Assembly: GCF_001421515.1 (NCBI RefSeq)
Contig: NZ_LMKM01000014.1
Coordinates: 1-64,000, forward strand
Direction: 5' to 3'
Length of the DNA: 64,000 nucleotides
Source of the DNA: Pedobacter sp. Leaf216
GTDB taxonomy: Bacteria; Bacteroidota; Bacteroidia; Sphingobacteriales; Sphingobacteriaceae
Within the stretch, counting starts at the first letter, position 1. Every line of letters starts with the position of its first letter. Position numbers and translations under genes: made by a program. The notes under the pieces are model-generated. The model searched no databases, was not told the origin of the DNA, and worked only from the letters and a program-made list of their open reading frames with translations. Shown one piece after another: positions 18,446 through 25,997 of the stretch.

Positions 18446-18646
18446 ATGGGAATTTTAAAAACAGCAATTATTGGCGCTGCAGTATATGCAGGCGTTAAAT
18501 ATATCACTAAGAAAGATCCAATCACTGGACAATCAATCGTAGATGAATTATTGGATAAAGCACCGCAATGGGCTGATAAAGCAAAAGGATATACTGAAGA
18601 CTTAAAAAATAGGGCGAGCAATGCTGCTGAAGATTTAGCGAGATGA
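18446..18646 (+). CDS. small YtxH-like protein
   Basis: A 66-residue protein starting MGILKTAIIGAAVYAGVKYI, one short hydrophobic segment, followed by an amphipathic acidic/basic helix (ADKAKGYTEDLKNRASNAAEDL). This matches the small YtxH-type or envelope-stress proteins common in Bacteroidota, whose role is not known. A purine-rich stretch (aaaaagaaaagaac) precedes the ATG and a strong terminator follows, so it is a free-standing gene. Confidence 0.75.
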   Translation: MGILKTAIIGAAVYAGVKYITKKDPITGQSIVDELLDKAPQWADKAKGYTEDLKNRASNAAEDLAR

Positions 18647-18706
18647 ATACCTCGAAAAAAAGAGGAATCTCCAGAAGTGAGGTATCTCTTTCTTTGAAGA
18701 TTAAAT

Positions 18707-18748
18707 AAAAAAAAGCGTTCCGATTTAATTTTGGAACGCTTTTTTTAT
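18707..18748 (+). terminator. intrinsic terminator after the small YtxH-like gene
   Basis: Arms aaaagcgttcc and ggaacgctttt with an 11-base loop, followed by a T run. The A run on the other side means it could also work on the minus strand. Confidence 0.85.
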
Positions 18749-19008
18749 TGAAATTCTCCTGTTACCTCTCATTGATAAAATCTATCCATCAATCGTTATT
18801 TTATCCGAAGCAAAGCGGAGAAATCTTATAACAAACCCTTCAACACTATATTATTAGCTGTTTGCAGTGGTAAAGCTATTGCCATTGCGAGGAGAAACGT
18901 AGAAGCAATCATAAAACGATCGCTACTAGCCAGCGCATTAAGATTGCCTCGCTCCTCTTAATGACGTAAACCTATCTGTTTAAGATATTCATGTTACTCA
19001 TCATTTAA
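18749..19008. repeat. intergenic stretch with a degenerate inverted repeat (18881-18966)
   Basis: No gene is seen. The segment 18881-18966 begins gccattgcgaggag and ends gcctcgctcctcttaatgacg, an imperfect inverted repeat of a different family from the cgtcatttcga elements. Confidence 0.45.
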
Positions 19009-20445
19009 TTAAAAAGCATCAAACCAAAGTTTGGTGGTTAATAAATCTGGTCCTTGGTTGCTCACTGCATTTTTATAATTCTGACCGTTTAACGATTGCT
19101 CGGTACCTGGATAAATAAAACGTACCGGAATTTTACCGTTCAACACCGTATTTACAGAAGCCGTTAACTGCGGATAATCCAATCTTCTTTGTTCTGCCCA
19201 GGCTTCTAAACCCTGACCAAATAAAGCAATCCATTTTTGCTCACCGATAGATTTTTTGTAGTTACCAGCATCGTATTGTACTGCTGCTTGGTTAAGGTAA
19301 GCATCTACAGGGCTTCCTGTTATGCCATACTGGTTAAACGAAGCTATAATGGCCTGTTTGTATAAGTCTGCTGCATTTTCTGAAGTAAAACCGCGTGCTG
19401 CTGCTTCTGCCCTATCGAAAAGCACTTCGGCATAACTTATAATTACTGCTGGCGCAAGTGGGTTTAAAAAATAAGCACCTGGTTTTGAAGAGTTTGCCAA
19501 ACCAATCGCACTCGCTTCAGAGTTGGTAGAGCCATTCGGTATACCAACATATCCTTGTGGCGCATTTTCCGTTTTACTGGCATAAACTGGCAATCGTGGA
19601 TCATTTAAACCAATAAGTTTATCAACAATGGTTTTACTGATCCTGTAATCATTACGGGTTTCGAATGATGCAGCCACCGGATTTTGTTGTGGTGAAGCCT
19701 GGTAAACTAGTTTTGCATTAAAAACATTACTATTGATATAGCTTCCTCCTTCGGCATTAATCTCGTCGATAACTGCTTTGGATTTTGCAGGTTCCTTATC
19801 TGCAATACGCAGTGCAATTCGCAAACGTAATGAGTTGGCAAATTCTTTCCAGTGTGTAATGTTTCCACCGTAAAGGATATCGCCAGAAATTTTTGGAGCA
19901 CCTGAAGTAGCGTTCAATACACTTTGTGCAGATTTCAAATCATTTAAGATATTGAAGTACACATCCCTTTGTTTATCATAAACAGGCGTAACAAACTGTT
20001 TAATCTTGCCGGCCTGGGTATAAGGGATATCGCCATAAGCATCAGTAAGCAATAAAAACACCCATGATCTAAGCACAAGTGCCACACCTTTATAATTCGG
20101 GTTCGCCTGTGCATCGCCCAGCTCAATTACTTTATTTAAACCTGCTATACTCTGCGCATATCCTGTAGCCCATAAGGCGGTAAAACTGCTGTTCGAATAG
20201 ATAAACCGATCTTCTTCTGTATATTGAACTTTAGCCCAATGTTGTACGAAAAGCAAACTCGAATTAAGATTATTGGTAGTTCCCCAGTAAGTATCTGACG
20301 TGTTTTTGATGGCTCCCGTTAATAAATAATCTGGTGATGGAATTTCCGGAGCATTCGGATTGATATTTACTTCATCAAGCTCCTTATTGCAAGATGCAAA
20401 TGCAATAGCTAAAATGGCGAGTATATATAGTTTTTTATTTTTCAT
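19009..20445 (-). CDS. SusD-like outer-membrane lipoprotein (SusD-like_2 type)
   Basis: A 478-residue lipoprotein (lipobox AFASC, then NKELDEVNINPNAPEIP). The N-terminal NPN motif, SPDYLLTGAI, the helix LVLRSWVFLLLTDAYGDIPYTQA and the C-terminal KWIALFGQGLEAWAEQRRL are typical of the SusD-like_2 (PF12771) group, which is usually paired with a SusC not devoted to glycans. Its start is 11 bases after the SusC stop, so the pair is one transcript under the SAM riboswitch upstream of SusC. No enzyme gene is attached, so the cargo is probably a small molecule or peptide, not a polysaccharide. Confidence 0.92.
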   Translation of the reverse strand: MKNKKLYILAILAIAFASCNKELDEVNINPNAPEIPSPDYLLTGAIKNTSDTYWGTTNNLNSSLLFVQHWAKVQYTEEDRFIYSNSSFTALWATGYAQSIAGLNKVIELGDAQANPNYKGVALVLRSWVFLLLTDAYGDIPYTQAGKIKQFVTPVYDKQRDVYFNILNDLKSAQSVLNATSGAPKISGDILYGGNITHWKEFANSLRLRIALRIADKEPAKSKAVIDEINAEGGSYINSNVFNAKLVYQASPQQNPVAASFETRNDYRISKTIVDKLIGLNDPRLPVYASKTENAPQGYVGIPNGSTNSEASAIGLANSSKPGAYFLNPLAPAVIISYAEVLFDRAEAAARGFTSENAADLYKQAIIASFNQYGITGSPVDAYLNQAAVQYDAGNYKKSIGEQKWIALFGQGLEAWAEQRRLDYPQLTASVNTVLNGKIPVRFIYPGTEQSLNGQNYKNAVSNQGPDLLTTKLWFDAF

Positions 20446-20456
20446 GATCGAAATAT

Positions 20457-23400
20457 TTAAAATTTAACATTTAAGTTGATGCCGTAACTGCGTGTGCTGG
20501 GATTAGATAAACTCTCTAAACCCTGACCGTTACCAGTATTAAAAGCCACTTCTGGATCGATATCTACTGTATTGCGGTGGATGATCCACAGGTTACGGCC
20601 AACAAGCGATACTGAAACGCCTTGTAAACTTAGCGGACGAAGCCATTTGGCGGGCAGGTTATAACTTAACTTCACCTCACGAAGTTTAACATAAGAAGCA
20701 TCGAATATGCTTGATTCATCAATATTTCTGAATGATTTATAATATTGTTGAGCGGGCAATATCTTTTCGTTGCGCTTACCATCAGCTGTTACGCCATCAA
20801 AAATAACCCCATCATCATAAACAGTAACCCCCGCTGGTGCAGTTCCATTTACCCTAACTGTTCCATTCTCTTTCTTGTTATCCGGATAATAATAAGATAT
20901 ACCACCATATTCTGCCGCCCTGCCAGGCAATGTAGAAGCCAATACACCTGTATAGGTACCAGTTGAGTAAGTACCATTGTAGATAGAACCACCAATGCTT
21001 GCATCAACCAAAACACCTAAGCTTAAACCTTTATAAGTAAAAGTATTGTATACTCCACCAATCCAATCTGGTGTATATTTTCCAAGTACCTGTTTATTAG
21101 GATTTGTAGCAGGTGCACCTGTAGCATTAACAATAATGTTTGCGTTTCCATCCCTTAAAAAGGCTGTTCCGAAAAGCGAACCATAAGGCTGCCCAACAGT
21201 AGCAATTACCTGCGCTGTGCTTGATGCCACAACATAGTTGGTTAATAATTTTTCGGCATCCAATTCTATTACCCTGCTTCTGTTTGCTGCAAAGTTGAAA
21301 TCAATATCCCATGTAAAAGCTTTTTTTATTGGTGTAATACCCAACTGTGCTTCGATCCCTTTATTGTTAATTTTTCCGGCATTAAGTAGTTTTGAACTGA
21401 AACCTGTACTCTGACTTACATCGGCCGCCAAAATTTGATTGTAACTATTTGTATTATAAGCACTTAAATCGAAACGTAACCTTTTGTTAAAAAACACAGC
21501 TTCAACACCCAGTTCGGTAGAAGTTGTAGTTTCTGGTTTTAAATTGGGATTTAAATCTATCGATCCAGGGCTTAACTGAGGGTTAGCACTTACAATATCA
21601 GGGTATAACTTAAGTAATTCCGGATCGATATTAAATGGCGCACCAAATGCATAAGTATTAATCAATCGGTAAGGATCTGCATCTTTACCCACTTTAGACC
21701 AACCTCCACGGATTTTTAAATAATTAAGGGCTTCACTTTTGATATCAAAAGCTTCGGTAGCTACAAAACTTCCGTTAAACGATGGGTAAAAGTAAGATCT
21801 GTTCTGTGCAGGTAAAGTAGATGACCAATCGTTACGGGCGGTGATGTTGGCAAAAAGGTAATTTCTAAATCCTATCTGCCCGGATGCATAAACGCTATAT
21901 GATTTTAAACGCGATAAATTATTTGAAGAAATTAAAGGATCGCGTGAGTTCTTAAGCGTGTACAATCCGGCAATGGCCAATTTAGGCGCACTCTGATCGT
22001 TTTGTTCAATAGATTGTTTACGGATGTTACCACCACCCAACAATTCCAGACTAAAATCTTCATTTAGCTGTTTGTTGAAGTTTAATGTTGCATCGGTATT
22101 ATTTTCATTCACCGCAAACGCACTTTCTGTATAGGAGCCGAATGGCGTTCCATTGGTACCATAAGCAATTCTTACTTTACGCCTGTCGGTATAATAATCG
22201 GTACCCGATCGGAAATTAAAATCAAGGCCATCGATAATTTTATAATTCAGTGCCAAGCTTCCAATAATCCGGTTACGGTTTTGCGAAACAGTATTCTCAT
22301 AAGCCACCCAATATGGATTGCTATAGTAACTGTTGTTCCAGTTAAACGTTTTTCCATTTTCGTCTAAATAGTTTTTCAACTGGTTAATATCAACCTGCCT
22401 GCCAAACCACGTAAACTGCAACATCGTACTTGTTGATCGTGAACCACCTGTGCCAGGTAAATTATCTGAATTGAGTTTGCTATAATTGGCATTAGCCGTT
22501 AACGTAAGCTTTGGTGTTATTTTTAGAGATGTATTTAATACAAATGAATTTTTTCCCTGACCTGAGTTTGGCACTATGCCTACCTGTTTAAGGTTATTGT
22601 ACGAAATCCGGTAATCGTATTTTTCTCCTGCATCAGCAACTGATACACCATTGTTTAATGAATATCCGGTTTGAAAAAAATCGCGTACATTATCCGGGTG
22701 TGCAACAAATGGAACAGCAACTCCTTTAGAAAAGAATTGAGGAATTAATCTTCCATCCAATTTTGGCCCCCAGCTTTCATCTACCCCATCGTTAATGCCT
22801 TTGCCCGCACCATCTACATAGCTGAATTTACCTTCCGATCCCTGACCAAATGCATTTTGATAAACAGGGAGCGTTAATAAGGTTTCTAACACAGCGTTTG
22901 AGTTAATGGCAATCCCCAATCCTTTTTTTGATTTCCCGGTTTTGGTTTTAATTAAAATCACCCCTGCAGCAGCCCTTGAGCCATATAAAGCAGCCGCATT
23001 GGGGCCCTTTAAAACACTGATCGATTCTATATCTTCCGGGTTAATATCCGAGATGGTATTGGCATAATCTCTTGCCCCGGCCGAATTTAACTGCGAATTA
23101 TCTACAGGAATCCCATCCACCACGAATAAAGGTTGGTTGTTACCTGCAATTGAAGTTTCACCTCTGATTACCACCCGCGAAGAACCCATGCTGCCCTGAC
23201 TGTTGGTTACCCTTACACCGGCAATTTTACCTGCCAATGCATTCACCAGGTTAGATTCTTTCGCTTCAGCCAAATCCTGTCCTTTAAGTTCCTGAACGGC
23301 ATAACCTAAAGATTTCTTTTGTCGCGAAATACCCAACGCAGTTACCACTACCTCATCAAGTGCATTATCGCTCGATTGCAATACAACCGAAATCGGTCCA

Positions 23401-23663
23401 TTTTTGCTGATTTGTATTTCCTGGGTTTTAAAACCAATGTAAGAGAATACTAAAGTACCTTTATCGGGTGCATTTATAGAAAAAGCGCCCTTACCATCAG
23501 TAATTGATGTTTGCTTGGTCTCCTTTATAAGAATGGAAACACCGGGAAGTGTTTCACCATCTGCCGATTTTACCGTACCGGAAACCGTTGCATTTTGAGC
23601 GGATAGCTGCTGTGCTATAAAGAGCAGCAGAATAAACGCTGTTGATTTAATAAATTTAAACAT
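20457..23663 (-). CDS. SusC/RagA-family TonB-dependent transporter under a SAM riboswitch
   Basis: A 1,068-residue outer-membrane transporter: signal peptide to QQLSAQ, carboxypeptidase-like domain (VSGTVKSADGETLPGVSILIK), TonB box EVVVTALGISRQKK, plug (LAGKIAGVRV, LFVVDGIPVDN, VLKGPNAAALYGSRAAAGVI) and barrel ending GINLNVKF. There is no STN domain. The gene is preceded by a 320-base leader with a SAM-I riboswitch (23983-24088) and terminators, so expression should rise when S-adenosylmethionine is scarce. Cargo such as methionine-containing peptides or another sulfur source follows from the riboswitch; it is inferred and not visible in the barrel. Confidence 0.94.
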   Translation of the reverse strand: MFKFIKSTAFILLLFIAQQLSAQNATVSGTVKSADGETLPGVSILIKETKQTSITDGKGAFSINAPDKGTLVFSYIGFKTQEIQISKNGPISVVLQSSDNALDEVVVTALGISRQKKSLGYAVQELKGQDLAEAKESNLVNALAGKIAGVRVTNSQGSMGSSRVVIRGETSIAGNNQPLFVVDGIPVDNSQLNSAGARDYANTISDINPEDIESISVLKGPNAAALYGSRAAAGVILIKTKTGKSKKGLGIAINSNAVLETLLTLPVYQNAFGQGSEGKFSYVDGAGKGINDGVDESWGPKLDGRLIPQFFSKGVAVPFVAHPDNVRDFFQTGYSLNNGVSVADAGEKYDYRISYNNLKQVGIVPNSGQGKNSFVLNTSLKITPKLTLTANANYSKLNSDNLPGTGGSRSTSTMLQFTWFGRQVDINQLKNYLDENGKTFNWNNSYYSNPYWVAYENTVSQNRNRIIGSLALNYKIIDGLDFNFRSGTDYYTDRRKVRIAYGTNGTPFGSYTESAFAVNENNTDATLNFNKQLNEDFSLELLGGGNIRKQSIEQNDQSAPKLAIAGLYTLKNSRDPLISSNNLSRLKSYSVYASGQIGFRNYLFANITARNDWSSTLPAQNRSYFYPSFNGSFVATEAFDIKSEALNYLKIRGGWSKVGKDADPYRLINTYAFGAPFNIDPELLKLYPDIVSANPQLSPGSIDLNPNLKPETTTSTELGVEAVFFNKRLRFDLSAYNTNSYNQILAADVSQSTGFSSKLLNAGKINNKGIEAQLGITPIKKAFTWDIDFNFAANRSRVIELDAEKLLTNYVVASSTAQVIATVGQPYGSLFGTAFLRDGNANIIVNATGAPATNPNKQVLGKYTPDWIGGVYNTFTYKGLSLGVLVDASIGGSIYNGTYSTGTYTGVLASTLPGRAAEYGGISYYYPDNKKENGTVRVNGTAPAGVTVYDDGVIFDGVTADGKRNEKILPAQQYYKSFRNIDESSIFDASYVKLREVKLSYNLPAKWLRPLSLQGVSVSLVGRNLWIIHRNTVDIDPEVAFNTGNGQGLESLSNPSTRSYGINLNVKF

Positions 23664-23768
23664 GTGTGTAGTTAATAATTAGTAAAAGGGATAATAATTT
23701 GGGCAAAACGATTCCACCACGATTAAACCGTGTTAATTTTCAAATTAATAAAGGATTGGTTAGCCTAG

Positions 23769-23829
23769 AAAAAGCCTGTTAACCTGGAGCAGTGCTAACA
23801 GGGCTTACACATCCGGGTATATGTGCAAG
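23769..23829 (-). terminator. second terminator-like hairpin in the SusC leader
   Basis: On the minus strand, agccctgtta pairs with taacaggct and is followed by a T run (23769-23805). It is preceded by a nine-pair hairpin (cttgcacat/atgtgtaag, 23804-23829) that shares two bases with it. It lies between the riboswitch terminator and the SusC start, so it could act as a second attenuator or a backup. Confidence 0.6.
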
Positions 23830-23918
23830 GATTTAAATAATTTAATTTTTGCTGGTCTGTTTTTTCCATTTGGATGATTTTATTTATAACATTTTTACTA
23901 ATCAAGAATGCAGCAGAG

Positions 23919-23950
23919 CAAAAAAAGCACCTCTTAAATCAGAAGTGCCC
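23919..23950 (-). terminator. riboswitch expression platform: intrinsic terminator
   Basis: On the minus strand gcacttct pairs with agaggtgc (one G-U pair) around a gattta loop and is followed by seven T. It lies about 30 bases after the SAM-I aptamer, the usual place for the terminator formed when S-adenosylmethionine is bound. Confidence 0.85.
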
Positions 23951-23982
23951 CATATATTTTGATAAGGATATGCAAACAACTG

Positions 23983-24088
23983 ACTTAACTATCCCAGATT
24001 CATCCGGGATGGAATTAGCACCATTTCTAACAAATAGCTGGTTGCTAAGGCTTCATAGGGCCATTCCCTCCGCCTTTCTTGATAAGTA
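23983..24088 (-). ncRNA. SAM-I (S-box) riboswitch aptamer
   Basis: Read on the minus strand, the segment contains the S-box landmarks in order: CTTATCAAGAAAGG (P1 and start of P2), GGAGGGAATGGCCC, TATGAAGCC, AGCAACC, and GGTGCTAATTCC, then a P4 stem (ATCCCGG.../...TCTGGGAT) and a closing TAAGT that pairs with the opening ACTTA. Length (about 106 bases) and order match the SAM-I class. These RNAs bind S-adenosylmethionine and stop transcription at the downstream terminator. The controlled genes are the SusC/SusD pair, which is unusual among genes known to me to carry this switch (methionine synthesis and uptake). Confidence 0.93.
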
Positions 24089-24185
24089 TTTTAAAATAAC
24101 TGCAGCAAAGGTATAACTAATTCCATTTATCCTATAGTTTTTATAGATTTTTATTGAAATATTTTTTCTTTGCTCAATATACCTG

Positions 24186-24210
24186 TATATTTGTCGACTA
24201 ATTTAGTCGA
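24186..24210 (+). promoter_or_regulatory. -7 promoter element followed by an inverted repeat
   Basis: TATATTTG (24186-24193) fits the Bacteroidota -7 consensus TAnnTTTG. It is followed at once by TCGACTA-att-TAGTCGA (24194-24210), perfect seven-base arms over the expected start of transcription. This looks like a repressor operator or a 5' hairpin of the downstream TlpA-like gene. Confidence 0.55.
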
Positions 24211-24224
24211 TTAAAACATTCCTA

Positions 24225-25496
24225 ATGAATTCGAAAATTATTTTATCAGCCTTATTGGCCACATCAACATCATTTACATACGCTCAGGAAAATACCGCTT
24301 TAGCAAATAGCCAAAAGCTAAAAACCAACGCAAAAGCAACTAAAGCCTTTGTAGCATTGGGTAACTGGCGCGGAATAGCCAAAGTAAAGGAAGGATTAGA
24401 AATTCCATTCAACTTTGAGATTAATGAAAAAGGCGGTCAGCAGAAATTATATTTTCGCAATGCCGAAGAAAGTTTCGAAGGTGGTGTTGTAACGCAAACT
24501 ACAGATTCTCTTTTTGTTAAACTTGATCAATTTGATAACGAACTGGCCTTTGCGATTGATGGTGACCAGCTAAATGGTACATTACGGAAACAGGATAAAA
24601 CAGGTAAACCTTTAACAATTATTGCTGAACGCAAAAACTTCCGATTTAATTCCAATAATAAACCCGCCACAGCAGATTATTCTGGCAGTTACGATGTGGT
24701 TTTTAAATCGCCTAATGGCAAAGAAGAAAAAACTGTAGGGCTATTTAAGCAAACAGGCAATAAACTTACAGGTACTTTTCTTCGTGTAACCGGCGATTCG
24801 CGATTTCTTGAAGGCGTAGTAGAAGGAAATGAATTTCAGCTATCCAGCTTTATTGGTTCTTCACCAGCTTACTACAAAGGAACTTTCCAACCTGATGGTA
24901 CTTTAACAGGCGAGATTTTAGGTGCAAGAGGAAGTCAGCCATTTACAGGAACTAAAAATAAGGATGCTGCCCTACCCGATCCTTATAAACTTACTTACCT
25001 TAAAAAGGGTTATAAAACACTCGATTTTAGTTTCCCTGATGTAAATGGTAAAAAGATTTCACTAAAGGATGAAAAATACAAAAATAAAGTTGTGGTATTA
25101 ACAATAACAGGGAGCTGGTGTCCTAACTGTGTTGATGAAGCTACTTTTATTGCACCATGGTATAAAGAAAACAAAAAACGGGGTGTTGAAATAATTGCCT
25201 TGCATTACGAGCGCTCTACCGAGCCTGAATATGCTAAAAAAGTAATGAACCGCTTCCGCGAACGCTTTGGTATTGAGTACGATCAGGTACTCGCCGGTAC
25301 TGCTGATAAACAGGTGGTATCTGAATCTTTGCCAGCCCTCGATTCTTTTCTCTCTTTCCCAACCACAATCATTATTGATAAACAAGGTAATGTAGCACAG
25401 ATACATACCGGTTTTAATGGCCCTGCAACAGGGAAATTTTATGATGAGTTTGTGAATGAATTTACTACGGAGATTGATACGCTATTGAAGAAATAG
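24225..25496 (+). CDS. secreted TlpA-type thioredoxin-like protein with long N-terminal domain
   Basis: A 423-residue exported protein (signal peptide to TYAQ, residue 21). Residues 30-245 form a beta-rich region seen in many Bacteroidota TlpA proteins. The last 160 residues are a thioredoxin fold (KTLDFSFPDVNGKKISL...VVVLTITGSWCPNC) with the redox pair Cys299/Cys302 and the cis-Pro loop FPTTIIIDKQG. The WCPNC active site differs from the usual WCxPC order. It probably reduces or forms disulfides in the periplasm. It stands alone, divergent from the SAM-riboswitch transporter, so a link to sulfur metabolism is possible but unproven. Confidence 0.88.
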   Translation: MNSKIILSALLATSTSFTYAQENTALANSQKLKTNAKATKAFVALGNWRGIAKVKEGLEIPFNFEINEKGGQQKLYFRNAEESFEGGVVTQTTDSLFVKLDQFDNELAFAIDGDQLNGTLRKQDKTGKPLTIIAERKNFRFNSNNKPATADYSGSYDVVFKSPNGKEEKTVGLFKQTGNKLTGTFLRVTGDSRFLEGVVEGNEFQLSSFIGSSPAYYKGTFQPDGTLTGEILGARGSQPFTGTKNKDAALPDPYKLTYLKKGYKTLDFSFPDVNGKKISLKDEKYKNKVVVLTITGSWCPNCVDEATFIAPWYKENKKRGVEIIALHYERSTEPEYAKKVMNRFRERFGIEYDQVLAGTADKQVVSESLPALDSFLSFPTTIIIDKQGNVAQIHTGFNGPATGKFYDEFVNEFTTEIDTLLKK

Positions 25497-25565
25497 CATT
25501 AATAAATGGTCGGTGGGACACCGACCATTAGAGAAAGTTTTCTTCCTATGGTCGAATTGACGAGT

Positions 25566-25972
25566 AAACGAGTATTTTATCCCGTTCCGTCATCCTCGCG
25601 CAGGCGGGGATCTTACAATACAAGCATTATAGAGGATTAAAATTCCCAATCAACCCGATAGCTATCGGGTTGTAATGACGATTAATTTTAGTCGCCATTT
25701 TATCCTGTTCCCTCATCCTCGCGCAGGCGGGGATCTTACAACAAAAGCATTAAAGGGCATTAAGATTCCCAATCTAGTGGGAATGACAATTAATTTTCAA
25801 TCGTCATTTCGAGCGAAGCACAGCGTAGCCGAGAAATCTTTGAACTATGTCTAAAGATTTCACCACCACGGTCAAAATGATCAATAAACGAGTATTTTAT
25901 CCCGTTCCGTAATCCTCGCGCAGGCGGGGATCTTACAACACTAGCATTATATAGCATTAAAATTCCAAATCA
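25566..25972. repeat. intergenic repeat cluster: three 75-base direct repeats, a palindrome and a REP element
   Basis: The 500-base gap 25497-25997 has no gene. Three near-identical units lie at about 25579-25653, 25700-25776 and 25899-25972, each with tcctcgcgcaggcggggatc, then agcatta, then a ttcccaatc-like end. A perfect 22-base palindrome (caacccgatag and its complement, 25651-25672) and a copy of the cgtcatttcga element (25800-25881) are interleaved. The phrase aaacgagtattttatcccgttccg recurs before units 1 and 3, so a larger piece was duplicated. Confidence 0.85.
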
Positions 25973-25997
25973 GGTTCTGCGATCCTTCACAAAATCC

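Noticed and set aside
23874..24116. 80-residue plus-strand open frame in the leader of the SAM-regulated susC
   Set aside because: It runs antisense across the riboswitch aptamer and terminator, whose base pairing explains the sequence; the peptide has no family resemblance.
25651..25672. Perfect 22-base palindrome considered as a transcription terminator
   Set aside because: No T run follows on either strand, and it is embedded in repeat units, so it was counted as part of the repeat cluster.
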